From the NCBI RefSeq assembly GCF_001984035.1, contig NZ_CP019449.1, forward strand, positions 2,976,001 through 3,040,000: a stretch of 64,000 bases of DNA. Reading direction: 5' to 3'. The position numbers and the translations under genes are program-made. The notes under the pieces were generated by a model. That model saw nothing but the letters and a program-made list of their open reading frames with translations. It did no database searches and was not told the origin of the DNA. Below, one piece after another: positions 1-8,084 of this stretch. This DNA comes from Sphingopyxis sp. QXT-31. Lineage in GTDB: Bacteria; Pseudomonadota; Alphaproteobacteria; Sphingomonadales; Sphingomonadaceae. The number at the start of each line of letters is the position of its first letter. Position 1 is the stretch's first letter.

Positions 1-309
1 TCCGATCATCATCCTCGTCGCGAGCACCGCGCTCGCCCAGGTCATCGATACCAGCGCGAGCATCTGCCAATAGCCGGTGTCGCCGATGCGCTTCCGCGCC
101 CAGCCCGCGGCAAGCCAGACGAGCAGCAGCGCGGGGGTGAGCACCAGCAACGAGAAGCGCAGCAGGCCGTCGGCGATCTGGTTGCGGATGCCACCGCTCT
201 GGAACAAGGCATAGCCCTCGACACCCCACCAGAAGGCGGCAGTCAGCACGACCATGCCCGCGAGGGCCCAATATTGCCAGAAGCGCGAGGGAGGCCATGG
301 CGGAGCCAC
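1..309 (-). CDS. Partial membrane protein, 5' part only
   Basis: An open frame runs off the left edge; 103 codons are visible from a GTG at 309. I see three hydrophobic stretches, at about residues 12-33, 49-69 and 81-97, the first starting WQYWALAGMVVLTAAFWWG. This suggests a small polytopic inner-membrane protein. The GTG lies 4 nt after the sspB stop codon, so the two genes are probably cotranscribed and the gene translationally coupled. An in-frame ATG at codon 19 would remove part of the first membrane segment and is less likely. I do not recognise the family, and the C-terminal part is outside the window. Confidence 0.6.
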   Translation of the reverse strand, partial: MAPPWPPSRFWQYWALAGMVVLTAAFWWGVEGYALFQSGGIRNQIADGLLRFSLLVLTPALLLVWLAAGWARKRIGDTGYWQMLALVSMTWASAVLATRMMIG

Positions 310-313
310 GGCG

Positions 314-793
314 CTATCTTTTCTTGCCGAAGTCCACGGTCACGACGTTCGAGCCGTCGTCGCTGACGATGTCGGGGCGGTCGTTGTCGGCCTCGTCGTG
401 CGGTTCGGGGGCGTCGCCGTCGTCGCTGACCTGGAATTGCAGCCCGAAATCGACCGAGGGGTCGACGAAGGCGGTGATCGACGCATAGGGTATCGTCAGG
501 ATCGACGGGGTCTGGTTGAACGACAGGCCGACGCTGAACATATTCTCCTCGACCTTCAGGTCCCAGAAGCGATTCTGCAGCACGATCGTCATTTCGTCGG
601 GGAATTTGGCGATCAGATGCGCGGGGATATCGACCCCCGGCGCCTGCGTCTTGAAGGTGATGTAGAAATGATGCTCGCCGGGCAAGCTGTCATAGCCCTC
701 GACCTGGCGCAGCACGCGACCGACCACGGCGCGCAGCGCGTCCTGCACGATTTCGTCATAGGGAATCAGGCTGTCGCGGACATCGTCACTCAT
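314..793 (-). CDS. sspB: SspB-family ClpXP adaptor (alphaproteobacterial type)
   Basis: 159 residues, the usual length of the alphaproteobacterial SspB family. SspB proteins bind ssrA-tagged or other substrates and deliver them to the ClpXP protease in the cytoplasm. The folded domain covers about residues 5-110 (IPYDEIVQDALRAVVGRV, HFYITFKT, FPDEMTIVLQNRFWDLKV). An acidic disordered linker follows, then the basic-ended tail VVTVDFGKKR, which resembles the short ClpX-binding peptide found at the end of SspB proteins. I chose the ATG at 793 because the 10 codons upstream in the open frame are not family-like. The gene is divergent from hisB, with about 87 bp between the starts. Confidence 0.9.
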   Translation of the reverse strand: MSDDVRDSLIPYDEIVQDALRAVVGRVLRQVEGYDSLPGEHHFYITFKTQAPGVDIPAHLIAKFPDEMTIVLQNRFWDLKVEENMFSVGLSFNQTPSILTIPYASITAFVDPSVDFGLQFQVSDDGDAPEPHDEADNDRPDIVSDDGSNVVTVDFGKKR

Positions 794-880
794 GGGCGAG
801 GGGGATGAACGGACGGCGCGCACCGGTCAAGGGGGGAGAGTCGCCTTGCAACGCGAAAAATAGCCTCTATGGCGTGCGCC

Positions 881-1468
881 ATGCGAACCGCCACCGTCCA
901 GCGCACGACCAAGGAAACGGATATCGCGATCACCGTCAATCTCGACGGGACGGGCGATTATTCGGTGTCCACCGGCATCGGTTTCCTCGACCATATGGTC
1001 GAGCAATTGTCGCGCCACTCGCTGATCGACATCTCGATGCAGGTGAAGGGCGACCTCCACATCGACCAGCACCACACGGTCGAGGATAGCGCGCTCGCAC
1101 TCGGAGAGGCGGTGGCGAAGGCGCTCGGCGACAAGCGCGGCATCGCGCGCTACGGCGAGGCGCACGCGCCGATGGACGAGACGCTGACGCGCTGCGTGCT
1201 CGACATTTCGGGGCGCCCGCATTGCGTCTATAAATCCAGCTTCTCGCAGCCGCGCCTCGGCGAGATGGACACCGAGATGTTCCCGCACTGGTTCCACAGC
1301 TTTTCGCAGACCGCGGGCATCACGCTGCACATCGAGATGCTCTACGGCGAGAACAACCATCATATCGCCGAGAGCATGTATAAGGCATTGGCAAGGGCGC
1401 TGCGCCAGGCGGTCGCGATCGACCCGCGCAAGGGCGACGCGATTCCCAGCACGAAGGGTGTGCTCTAG
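881..1468 (+). CDS. hisB: Imidazoleglycerol-phosphate dehydratase
   Basis: Sixth step of histidine synthesis: dehydrates imidazole glycerol phosphate to imidazole acetol phosphate (EC 4.2.1.19) in the cytoplasm. The metal-binding repeats are intact: [34 protein letters not shown] and, in the second half, [12 protein letters not shown] and [20 protein letters not shown]. It is monofunctional, without the phosphatase domain of enterobacterial HisB. From the ATG at 881 ([12 protein letters not shown]) the protein has 195 residues, the normal length; an in-frame ATG at 869 would add four residues. Neither start has a clear Shine-Dalgarno. It is first in a run hisB-hisH-hisA-hisF, with hisH 9 nt downstream. 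Confidence 0.95.
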   Translation: MRTATVQRTTKETDIAITVNLDGTGDYSVSTGIGFLDHMVEQLSRHSLIDISMQVKGDLHIDQHHTVEDSALALGEAVAKALGDKRGIARYGEAHAPMDETLTRCVLDISGRPHCVYKSSFSQPRLGEMDTEMFPHWFHSFSQTAGITLHIEMLYGENNHHIAESMYKALARALRQAVAIDPRKGDAIPSTKGVL

Positions 1469-1477
1469 GAGCCGTCC

Positions 1478-2086
1478 ATGAGCGTCATTGCCCTGATCGA
1501 CTATGGCGCGGGCAATCTTCGCTCGGTGCATAATGCGCTCGTCGCGGCGGGCGCGCAGGACGTCGCCGTCACCGCCGATCCCGATATCGTCGCCAAGGCC
1601 GACCGCATCGTGCTGCCCGGTGTCGGCGCCTTCGCAGCCTGCATGAACGGGTTGTCGGCAATCGACGGGCTGGTCGAAGCGATGGAGCGGCGCGTGCGCG
1701 GCGAGGGCGCGCCCTTCCTCGGCATCTGCGTCGGCATGCAATTGCTCGCCGATGCGGGCGAGGAGCATGGAACGCGCCAAGGGCTCGGCTGGATCGGCGG
1801 CAAGGTGCGCGCCTTCGACCCGGCGCCGGGCATCCGCATCCCGCACATGGGCTGGAATGACGTCATCCCCGCGGCCGCGCATCCGGTGATCGCCGCAGGC
1901 GAGGCCTATTATCTGCACGGCTATCATTTCGCCGATGCCGTCGATGTCGCCGCCACCAGTAGCCATGGCGCGCCCTTCGTCGCCGCGGTCGCGAAGGACA
2001 ATATCGTCGGCGTCCAGTACCATCCCGAAAAAAGCCAGGCCTATGGCCTCGCAACGCTCGAAAGGTTCCTCAAGTGGCGGCCCTGA
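1478..2086 (+). CDS. hisH: Imidazole glycerol phosphate synthase, glutaminase subunit
   Basis: Class I glutamine amidotransferase of 202 residues. It hydrolyses glutamine and channels ammonia to HisF, making IGP and AICAR. The catalytic triad is visible: Cys84 in [10 protein letters not shown], and His182 and Glu184 in YHPEKSQ. The N-terminal [14 protein letters not shown] and the oxyanion-strand PGVGAF are canonical. Its last 13 nt overlap the start of hisA, so translation of the two is likely coupled. Its partner HisF is two genes downstream in the same run. Confidence 0.95.
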   Translation: MSVIALIDYGAGNLRSVHNALVAAGAQDVAVTADPDIVAKADRIVLPGVGAFAACMNGLSAIDGLVEAMERRVRGEGAPFLGICVGMQLLADAGEEHGTRQGLGWIGGKVRAFDPAPGIRIPHMGWNDVIPAAAHPVIAAGEAYYLHGYHFADAVDVAATSSHGAPFVAAVAKDNIVGVQYHPEKSQAYGLATLERFLKWRP

Positions 2087-2808
2087 CCATCTTCCCCGCG
2101 ATCGACCTCAAGGGCGGGCAGGTGGTGCGGCTCGCCGAGGGCGATATGGCGCGCGCGACTGTGTATGGCGACGACCCTGCGGCGCAGGCGCGTCTCTTCG
2201 CTGCGGCGGGTTCGGACCATCTCCACGTCGTCGATCTCGACGGCGCTTTCGCGGGGGCGAGCGTCAACGGCGCCGCGGTCGAGAGCATCGTCGCGGCCTT
2301 CCCCGGCAAGGTGCAGGTCGGCGGCGGCATCCGGAATCGCGAAGGCGTCGACCGCTGGCTCGCGCTCGGGGTCGAGCGCGTGATCATCGGTACCGCGGCG
2401 CTCAAGGATCCCGAATTCGTGAAGTCCGCCGCGCGCGACCTGCCCGGCCGCATCGTCGTCGGGGTCGACGCGCGTGACGGCATGGTCGCGACCGAGGGCT
2501 GGGCCGACGTCTCCGACGTGCGGGTCGAGGATCTCGCGCGCCGCTTCGAGGATGCCGGCGTCGCCGCTTTGCTCTTCACCGACGTCGGCCGCGACGGGCT
2601 GCTCAAGGGCTGCAATGTCGAGGCGACGGTGGCGCTCGCCAAAGCCGTGACCATTCCGGTGATCGCCAGCGGCGGGGTCGCCGACATCGGCGACATCCAC
2701 GCGCTCCGCCCCCATGTCGCCGACGGCATCGAAGGCGTGATCACCGGCCGCGCGCTCTACGACGGGCGGCTCGATCTCGCCGAAGCGATTGCGGTGGGAC
2801 GCGGATGA
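2074..2808 (+). CDS. hisA: ProFAR isomerase (phosphoribosylformimino-AICAR-P isomerase)
   Basis: A (beta-alpha)8 barrel of 244 residues catalysing the Amadori rearrangement of ProFAR to PRFAR (EC 5.3.1.16). The acid/base aspartates are Asp11 ([14 protein letters not shown]) and Asp132 (VVGVDARDG). The phosphate-binding glycine loops QVGGGIR and [12 protein letters not shown] are present. Start is GTG at 2074, lying inside the end of hisH. About 115 bp separate it from hisF; that gap holds a palindromic repeat, so the otherwise continuous his run has an extra hairpin in the message at this point. Confidence 0.95.
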   Translation: MAALTIFPAIDLKGGQVVRLAEGDMARATVYGDDPAAQARLFAAAGSDHLHVVDLDGAFAGASVNGAAVESIVAAFPGKVQVGGGIRNREGVDRWLALGVERVIIGTAALKDPEFVKSAARDLPGRIVVGVDARDGMVATEGWADVSDVRVEDLARRFEDAGVAALLFTDVGRDGLLKGCNVEATVALAKAVTIPVIASGGVADIGDIHALRPHVADGIEGVITGRALYDGRLDLAEAIAVGRG

Positions 2809-2830
2809 GAAACACTCCCACTTCCGTTAG

Positions 2831-2898
2831 TGTCGAGCGTAGTCGAGACACGTCCTGGCTGGGCGCCTTGCTTCGGCGTGTCTCGACTTCGCTCGACA
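2831..2898. repeat. Palindromic dispersed repeat, copy 1 of family A
   Basis: Two 22-nt arms at 2831-2852 and 2877-2898 form an inverted repeat with one mismatch and a 24-nt loop. The core of the right arm is TCTCGACTTCGCTCGACA. The same arms recur at 6999-7063. It sits between hisA and hisF on the his transcript, with no T-run, so it would make a stable mRNA hairpin rather than a canonical terminator. Sequences of this kind (TCGAGCGAAGTCGAGA) are, to my knowledge, frequent in sphingomonad intergenic DNA. Confidence 0.8.
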
Positions 2899-2923
2899 CA
2901 AACGGGGTCGAGAGGCTGGGTTC

Positions 2924-3688
2924 GTGACCGTCCGCGTCCGCGTCATCCCCTGCCTCGACGTCGCCGAAGGGCGCGTCGTCAAAGGCGTCAATTTCGTTGA
3001 CCTGCGCGACGCCGGCGACCCGGTCGAGGCCGCGCGCGCCTATGACGCCGCGGGCGCCGACGAGCTCTGCTTCCTCGACATCAGCGCGACGCACCAAGGC
3101 CGCGGCACCCTGCTCGACATGGTGAGCCGCACCGCCGCGGTCTGCTTCATGCCGCTCACCGTCGGCGGCGGGGTGCGCAGCGCCGAGGATGCCCGCGCGC
3201 TGCTGCTCGCGGGTGCCGACAAGGTCGCGGTGAACAGCGCCGCGGTGACGCGGCCCGAACTCGTCGCCGACATCGCCGACCGCTTCGGCAGCCAGTGCGC
3301 CGTCGGCAGCATCGACGCGCGGCGGGTTGCGGACGGCCGCTGGGAAATCTTCACCCATGGCGGGCGCAAGCCGACCGGGGTCGATGCGCTGGGGCATGCC
3401 GTCCGCTTGGCCGAGCTTGGCGCGGGCGAACTGCTCGTGACCAGCATGGACCGCGACGGCACCAAGGACGGCTACGACCTCGCGCTCACCCGCGCGATTG
3501 CCGATGCCGTCAGCGTCCCGGTGATCGCCTCGGGCGGCGTCGGCCATCTCGACCACCTCGTCGCCGGCGTGATCGAGGGCGGCGCGAGCGCGGTGCTCGC
3601 CGCGAGCATCTTCCACTTCGGCGAAGCAACGATCGCCGACGCCCACGCACGCCTCGCCGCCGCGGGATTGCCGGTGCGCGCGCATTAA
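2924..3688 (+). CDS. hisF: Imidazole glycerol phosphate synthase, cyclase subunit
   Basis: A 254-residue (beta-alpha)8 barrel that uses ammonia from HisH to convert PRFAR into IGP and AICAR (EC 4.3.2.10). Catalytic Asp12 is in [14 protein letters not shown] and the second aspartate, Asp131, is in GSIDARR. Glycine-rich phosphate loops are at [12 protein letters not shown] and [13 protein letters not shown]. Start is GTG at 2924, immediately after the repeat-containing gap. In many alphaproteobacteria hisE follows directly; here hisE is displaced to 9848. Confidence 0.95.
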   Translation: MTVRVRVIPCLDVAEGRVVKGVNFVDLRDAGDPVEAARAYDAAGADELCFLDISATHQGRGTLLDMVSRTAAVCFMPLTVGGGVRSAEDARALLLAGADKVAVNSAAVTRPELVADIADRFGSQCAVGSIDARRVADGRWEIFTHGGRKPTGVDALGHAVRLAELGAGELLVTSMDRDGTKDGYDLALTRAIADAVSVPVIASGGVGHLDHLVAGVIEGGASAVLAASIFHFGEATIADAHARLAAAGLPVRAH

Positions 3689-3737
3689 TCGACCCGCGGG
3701 GGTGGCGCCGCGGGAATCGGCCTGCAATAGAAGGCCG

Positions 3738-4832
3738 ATGACCTCGAAACTCCGCCTCGCCGACCGCACCAACGACATCTTCCCGATCCTCGGCTTCGTC
3801 GCCGCGCTGGCGAGCTTCGCGATGCCGCTCAATTCCTGGCTGGTCGCGATCATCCTGATGGGCGCGGTCGTCGCGGCGGTGCATCATGCCGAGGTCATCG
3901 CGCACCGCGTCGGCGAGCCCTTCGGCACGCTGATCCTCGCGCTCGCGGTGACGGTGATCGAGGTCGGGCTGATCCTGACACTGATGCAGGCCGAGCCCGA
4001 AAAGGCGCAGACGCTGGCGCGCGACACGGTGTTCGCGGCGGTGATGGTGATCGTGAATCTGATTCTCGGCCTTTGCCTGCTCAGCGGTGCGATCCGCCAT
4101 CACGAACAGCGCTTCCAGCGCACCGGCATGGGTGCCGCGCTGGCGACTCTCACCGTGCTCACCGTGGTGACGCTGGTGCTCCCCAATTTTACCTCCAGCG
4201 CGCCGGGCTCCTTTTATTCGCCGGTCCAACTGGGTTTCGTCGCGGCGGTATCGCTGATCCTCTATGCGACCTTCGCGCTGGTGCAGACGGTGCGTCACCG
4301 CGATTATTTCCTGCCCGAAGCGGACCTCGATGCCGATGGCGACGGCGAGCCCGACAACCACGCCGCCCCGCCGACCGTTCAACGCACGGCAATCTCCGGC
4401 GCGCTGCTGCTGGCCAGCCTGTTCGCGGTCGTCCTGCTCGCCAAGAACCTGTCGCCGGTGATGGGCGCGCTGCTATCGGACTGGGGCGCGCCGCCCGCGG
4501 TGCTCGGCGTGCTGATCGCCGCGCTGATCCTCGCGCCCGAGGGGTTGGCGGCGGTGCGCGCGGCGAAGGCGGACCGCCTCCAGACCAGCCTCAACCTCGC
4601 TTTGGGTTCGGCGCTCGCGACGATCGGCCTCACCATTCCGGCGGTCGCGATCCTGTCGATCGTCACCGACCTGCCGATCAGCCTCGGCCTCGACGCCAAA
4701 TCGACCGTGCTGCTGTTCCTGTCGCTGATCGTGGCGTCGCAGACGCTGGCGAACGGACGGACGACGGTGCTCCAGGGGGTGATCCACCTGATGCTGTTCG
4801 CGATCTATCTGTTCACGACGTTTGTGCCATGA
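3738..4832 (+). CDS. chaA: ChaA-type calcium/proton antiporter
   Basis: 364-residue inner-membrane protein with about 11 hydrophobic segments. Two internally similar halves carry the acidic cation-binding motifs of the Ca2+/cation antiporter superfamily: VTVIEVGLIL (about residue 75) in the first half and LILAPEGLAAVRAAKADRLQTSLNLALGSALATIG in two pieces in the second half. A short acidic hydrophilic loop (DLDADGDGEPD) separates the halves and may sense or bind cations. ChaA exports Ca2+ (and Na+/K+ at alkaline pH in Escherichia coli) for protons. I chose the ATG at 3738 because the 12 codons upstream are not family-like. The substrate is inferred from family. Confidence 0.85.
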   Translation: MTSKLRLADRTNDIFPILGFVAALASFAMPLNSWLVAIILMGAVVAAVHHAEVIAHRVGEPFGTLILALAVTVIEVGLILTLMQAEPEKAQTLARDTVFAAVMVIVNLILGLCLLSGAIRHHEQRFQRTGMGAALATLTVLTVVTLVLPNFTSSAPGSFYSPVQLGFVAAVSLILYATFALVQTVRHRDYFLPEADLDADGDGEPDNHAAPPTVQRTAISGALLLASLFAVVLLAKNLSPVMGALLSDWGAPPAVLGVLIAALILAPEGLAAVRAAKADRLQTSLNLALGSALATIGLTIPAVAILSIVTDLPISLGLDAKSTVLLFLSLIVASQTLANGRTTVLQGVIHLMLFAIYLFTTFVP

Positions 4833-4867
4833 ACGGTGGTTGAGGATCCCAAGTTGGGCCGAAAATA

Positions 4868-5032
4868 TTTCACGCAAAGACGCAAAGGCACAAAGAAGAA
4901 GGGCGTCGATAGCGCCCGCCGCGCGATCTCGCGCCGGAGGCGCAATCAAAGGAATACAAGGTTGAACGGCGCTTCGCGCCAATCAACTTCATCCTTCCGA
5001 CCTTCTTCGTGCCTTTGCGCCTTTGCGTGAAA
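4868..5032. repeat. Long inverted repeat element, family B
   Basis: Arms at 4868-4902 and 5001-5032 are imperfect reverse complements built from the repeated unit CACGCAAAGACGCAAAGGCA. They enclose about 98 bp. It fills most of the 245-bp gap between the convergent chaA and ketosynthase genes. No transposase, terminal target duplication or convincing coding frame is visible; short open frames across it are artefacts of the repeat. It looks like a non-coding dispersed element and may act as a bidirectional transcript end. Confidence 0.75.
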
Positions 5033-5077
5033 CAAAATAGCGCGCCCTCGCCTCATAACACGACGCCCTTATGGCGC

Positions 5078-6214
5078 TCAGGTCTTGCGAACGAACACCG
5101 TCCCCGCGCTATAGCCCGCACCGAACGAACAGATCAGCCCCGTATCCCCCGCCGCCATATCCTCGTGGTTGAGGTGGAAGGCGATGATCGAGCCCGCGCT
5201 CGACGTATTGCCATAGGTGTCGAGCACCGTCGGGCTCTCGTCCTCGCTCGCCTCATGGCCGAGCACGCGCTGCGCGATCAGGCGGTTCATGTTGGTGTTC
5301 GCCTGGTGCAGCCACAGCCGCCGCATGTCGGCGCCTTCCAGCCCCAGTAGCTCCATCTGCTCGACGATCAGGTTCGCGACCCACGGCACGACTTCCTTGA
5401 ACACCTTGCGGCCTTCCTGGACGAACAATTTGTCGCTCTTCGGTCCGTCCTGGTCGATCCCGCCATGGCCGCGGTTGAGGAAACCGAAATTGTTGCGGAT
5501 GTTGTTCGAGAATTGCGTCTTGAGCTTCGTGCCGAGGATGTCCCAATGCCCCGCCGGCGCGATATCCTTGTCCTCGACCAGGATCGCCGTCGCGACGTCG
5601 CCGAAGATGAAATGGCTGTCGCGGTCGCGCCAGTTCAAATGCCCCGAACAGATCTCGGGGTTCACCACCAGCACGCTCTTCGCATGCCCCGCGCGGATAT
5701 AGTCGGCGGCGGTCTGGATGCCGAAGGTCGCCGACGAGCAGGCGACGTTCATGTCGAACCCGAAGCCGTCGATCCCCAGCGCGTCCTGGATCTCGACCGC
5801 CATCGCGGGATAGGGCCGCTGCATGTTCGACGCCGCGCACAGCACCGCATCGACGTCGGCGGCATCGCGCCCGGCGCGCGCCAGCGCATCCTTCGCCGCG
5901 GCGACGCCGATCTCGGCGAGCAGGGAAATCTCCTCATTGGGCCGCGCCTCGATGCGCGGCGCCATATGCGCGGGATCGAGGATGCCCGACTTGTCGACGA
6001 CGAAGCGCGAGCCGATGCCGCTCGCCTTTTCGATGAATTCGACGCTCGACTCGGTCAGCTCGGCGACGTCGCCATTTGCGATAGCCTGCGCATTTTCTCT
6101 ATTGTGCAGCGCAACATACTGGTTAAAACTGGCGACAAGTTCTTCGTTGGAGATGGCTTCGGCGGGGGTGAAAAGGCCGGTGGACGAAATGACCGGCTGC
6201 GGTGCGTGCGACAT
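5078..6214 (-). CDS. Beta-ketoacyl-ACP synthase III-like protein
   Basis: 378-residue thiolase-fold ketosynthase of the FabH type. The Cys-His-Asn triad is complete: Cys159 (VACSSATFG), His303 (LHQANTNMN) and Asn336 (YGNTSSAG). The C-terminal half carries the dimer motifs (FGDVATAILV, CSFGAGYSAGT). It is longer than housekeeping FabH (about 320 residues), mainly because of an N-terminal insert around residues 25-80, and resembles the alternative KASIII group seen in Pseudomonas. It would condense an acyl-CoA with malonyl-ACP, or make a related ketoacyl or ester product. It stands alone, with no fab or acyl-carrier gene nearby, so a special substrate is likelier than bulk fatty-acid initiation. 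Confidence 0.85.
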   Translation of the reverse strand: MSHAPQPVISSTGLFTPAEAISNEELVASFNQYVALHNRENAQAIANGDVAELTESSVEFIEKASGIGSRFVVDKSGILDPAHMAPRIEARPNEEISLLAEIGVAAAKDALARAGRDAADVDAVLCAASNMQRPYPAMAVEIQDALGIDGFGFDMNVACSSATFGIQTAADYIRAGHAKSVLVVNPEICSGHLNWRDRDSHFIFGDVATAILVEDKDIAPAGHWDILGTKLKTQFSNNIRNNFGFLNRGHGGIDQDGPKSDKLFVQEGRKVFKEVVPWVANLIVEQMELLGLEGADMRRLWLHQANTNMNRLIAQRVLGHEASEDESPTVLDTYGNTSSAGSIIAFHLNHEDMAAGDTGLICSFGAGYSAGTVFVRKT

Positions 6215-6247
6215 GGGTGTCCCTGCGTGTTTTGTTCTGCTGCACGT

Positions 6248-6276
6248 AGATTAGGCCCCCGCGCGGCGCGGCGCAA
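6248..6276 (-). promoter_or_regulatory. Sigma70-like promoter of the ketosynthase gene
   Basis: On the minus strand TTGCGC (6276-6271) and TAATCT (6253-6248) are separated by 17 nt. Transcription would start near 6241, giving a leader of about 27 nt. The same TTGCGC -35 form recurs in front of the gene at 59102. Confidence 0.5.
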
Positions 6277-6313
6277 CGCCCCAGCGATTGCTGAACATTC
6301 TCCGACACCATGG

Positions 6314-6332
6314 TTAACCCGCCACTAACCAT
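6314..6332 (+). promoter_or_regulatory. Candidate CtrA box
   Basis: TTAACCCGCCACTAACCAT matches the CtrA consensus TTAA-N7-TTAACCAT with a single mismatch (C for the first T of the second half). It lies about 70 nt upstream of the start of the unknown gene at 6403. CtrA is the cell-cycle and motility response regulator of alphaproteobacteria. Confidence 0.4.
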
Positions 6333-6402
6333 TTTGGTGGCAGACTGTCAGATGCAGGCCTCCGGGGGGATGGCTCCCCGGGCGCCGTGCGGGAGCATGA
6401 CC

Positions 6403-6954
6403 ATGGCGACGCGTTCGGGACCGGCAGCGGGCGATCTGTCGATTGCGGAAATCAAGGAATTTGCGGCTTTCCCTGCGGCGACGCAGCGCTACATCCGCCG
6501 CTCGCTCGACATCGGGCTCGAGCGCGACGACGCGATCGCGCGCTGGTCGCGCGACATGGTCGAGGAGACCGCGATCCGCGTCCAGGCGCGCGTGTATCAG
6601 CGGATCACCGAGATTCGCGCGCATATCCCCGACGACAGCGGGCTCGACGCGCTCGAACATTTCATGGCGCCGCTCGTCGCGGTGTCGGCCTTCGACCTCG
6701 GACAGGACCGCCTGCCGGGCTTCGCGTCGTACCGTTTCTTGTACGAGCGGCTGCTCGGCGCGCACGCGCGGCCGTGGCTGCCGGGCGCCTTCTGCGCGGC
6801 GGCGTCCTTGCCGCACCTCCACCCCGACAAGCGCAAGATATTGCTCCAGTCGATCAGCGAAGCCGCCGCGACCGCGCCGGGCTGGTCGGCGCGCGAGCCG
6901 AGCTTCTACCCCGAGTGGGTCGAAAAGATCGACGAGACCAAGCCGGCGAATTGA
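6403..6954 (+). CDS. Conserved-type hypothetical protein, mostly helical
   Basis: 183-residue soluble protein with no signal peptide or membrane segment. I do not recognise a family. It is predicted largely helical (IAEIKEFAAFPAATQRYIRR, ERDDAIARWSRDMVEETAIR). I chose the ATG at 6403 because GGGAG at 6391-6395 is 7 nt upstream; the ATG at 6397 would leave only 1 nt, and the longer frame from 6310 runs through regulatory-looking DNA. A CtrA-like site lies upstream. Composition matches the neighbours, so it seems native. Family A repeat copy 2 follows it. Confidence 0.65.
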   Translation: MATRSGPAAGDLSIAEIKEFAAFPAATQRYIRRSLDIGLERDDAIARWSRDMVEETAIRVQARVYQRITEIRAHIPDDSGLDALEHFMAPLVAVSAFDLGQDRLPGFASYRFLYERLLGAHARPWLPGAFCAAASLPHLHPDKRKILLQSISEAAATAPGWSAREPSFYPEWVEKIDETKPAN

Positions 6955-6998
6955 ACGGGGCGTCCGCCGGGAAGCAAAGACCTTCCCCTATGTCCGTT

Positions 6999-7063
6999 TG
7001 TCGAGCGAAGTCGAGACACGTGAAGACGTGCGCAAACTCGGCGTGTCTCGACTTCGCTCGACA
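6999..7063. repeat. Palindromic dispersed repeat, copy 2 of family A
   Basis: Arms at 6999-7020 and 7042-7063 are perfect 22-nt reverse complements with a 21-nt loop. The arm core TGTCGAGCGAAGTCGAGA is shared with the copy at 2831-2898, while the loops differ. It lies between two converging genes (ends at 6954 and 7200). Confidence 0.8.
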
Positions 7064-7113
7064 CAAGCGGGATTTTATAGGGCGGCTTTTCGGCAATCGC
7101 CTTCCAACCCACG

Positions 7114-7152
7114 AAAAAGCCCTCCCGCCGGGGTCGCATCGGCGGGAGGGCT
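7114..7152 (-). terminator. Rho-independent terminator for the 63-residue exported protein gene
   Basis: AGCCCTCCCGCCG (7119-7131) pairs with CGGCGGGAGGGCT (7140-7152), and on the minus strand the hairpin is followed by five Ts (7118-7114). It lies 48 nt after the stop codon of the gene ending at 7200. Confidence 0.8.
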
Positions 7153-7199
7153 GTCCCAGGCGGCCGGAGGGCCGGCCCGGGGACCTCGATTTCGGAGGC

Positions 7200-7391
7200 T
7201 CAGCAGCGGCAGCGGCTGGCCGCCTCGCGCACCTTCTGCACCGCGGGCAGCAGCAGGCCGATCAGGACCTGTAATGGCCCGGCGCTGATCGTCATGCCGC
7301 TCGACGGCTGCGCCGACTGCGCCATGGCGGGGGTGGCCGAGAGCGCCACGGTCAGCGCGAGCACGGGAGCGAGGATCATCTTCTTGGTCAT
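7200..7391 (-). CDS. 63-residue exported protein with a planctomycete pilin-like helix
   Basis: A Sec signal peptide (basic start, hydrophobic core LAPVLALTVALSA, then ATPAMAQ with cleavage after AMA or at AQ) is followed by only about 37 residues. The mature part ends in VLIGLLLPAVQKVREAASR and then CRC. That block closely matches the N-terminal helix of planctomycete DUF1559 type IV pilin-like proteins (typically AILIGLLLPAVQKVREAA followed by a Cys), but the prepilin leader is replaced by an ordinary signal peptide and the rest is missing. GGAAG lies 8 nt before the ATG at 7391, and a good terminator follows, so it is a real monocistronic gene. The function is unknown. Confidence 0.75.
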   Translation of the reverse strand: MTKKMILAPVLALTVALSATPAMAQSAQPSSGMTISAGPLQVLIGLLLPAVQKVREAASRCRC

Positions 7392-7524
7392 CTTGGGTCT
7401 TCCTTCTGTTCGGTTCAAAGTCTGTGTTCGGTTTTGAAACTGGCTCGGGGCGTTCCCGATGAGCTGCTTATGGCGACGCGCGCGCTGGCCGACCGTGAGC
7501 GAAATCACTGGCCCCGAAAAATTT

Positions 7525-7538
7525 TCACAGGCCTGTGA
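7525..7538. promoter_or_regulatory. 14-bp perfect palindrome
   Basis: TCACAGGCCTGTGA is a perfect palindrome in the divergent-free gap upstream of the small exported protein gene (start at 7391) and downstream of the yaiI-like gene (end at 7595). It could be an operator for a dimeric regulator; no regulator can be named from the sequence. Confidence 0.3.
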
Positions 7539-7594
7539 CAGAAAAGGGAAAGAAAATTCGCCTTAGCGAATCGCGGTCGATCGTGCGCCGTGAA

Positions 7595-8056
7595 TCACCC
7601 GCGCTTGAGCCGCACCAGCGCCGCGTCGAGCGCTTGCAGGAAGGCCGACCGGTCGGCTTTTGAGAAGGGCGGCGGCCCGCCCATACCGTCGCCCATGCCC
7701 GCGCGCAGGTCGGCCATGATCGCGCGCGTCGCGATCGCAGGGCCGATCGACGCGGGTGTGAAGGGCTTGCCCGTCGGCGCGAGCACCGTTGCCCCCGCCT
7801 TCAGCGCGCGATCGGCGAGCAGGATGTCGGCGGTCACCACGATGCACCGCGCATGCGCCGCCTCGGCGATCCAGTCGTCGGCGGCGTCGAAGCCGTCGGA
7901 CACCACCACGCGCTCGATCAGTGGGTGGTCGGGCACGCGCAGCCGGCTGTTGCTGACGATCTTCACCGGCACCTCGTGCCGCCACGCGACCTTGTAGATT
8001 TCGTCCTTCACCGGGCAGGCGTCGGCGTCGACGAGGATGACGGGCGGGGCCGTCAC
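7595..8056 (-). CDS. YaiI/YqxD family protein (UPF0178, DUF188)
   Basis: 153 residues matching UPF0178 along its length: [19 protein letters not shown] at the start, then [44 protein letters not shown], and the family's [19 protein letters not shown] near the C-terminus. The fold is PIN-like with conserved aspartates, so a nuclease-type activity is possible but unproven. I chose the GTG at 8056 because GGGGGA stands 6 nt upstream and it gives the usual N-terminus [18 protein letters not shown] at 8077 would add seven residues. It follows the small basic protein gene closely and is probably cotranscribed with it. Confidence 0.85.
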   Translation of the reverse strand: MTAPPVILVDADACPVKDEIYKVAWRHEVPVKIVSNSRLRVPDHPLIERVVVSDGFDAADDWIAEAAHARCIVVTADILLADRALKAGATVLAPTGKPFTPASIGPAIATRAIMADLRAGMGDGMGGPPPFSKADRSAFLQALDAALVRLKRG

Positions 8057-8084
8057 ACCGCGTCCCCCGGCCGACACCGCCGCC

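Noticed and set aside
4836-5350. Short open frames inside and after the CACGCAAAG repeat
   Set aside because: They arise from the inverted repeat and from the opposite strand of the ketosynthase gene. No ribosome site, no homology.
7525-7538. TCACAGGCCTGTGA as a CRP site
   Set aside because: The half-sites point the wrong way (TCACA first, TGTGA second), so it is not a CRP-type operator; kept only as an unassigned palindrome.
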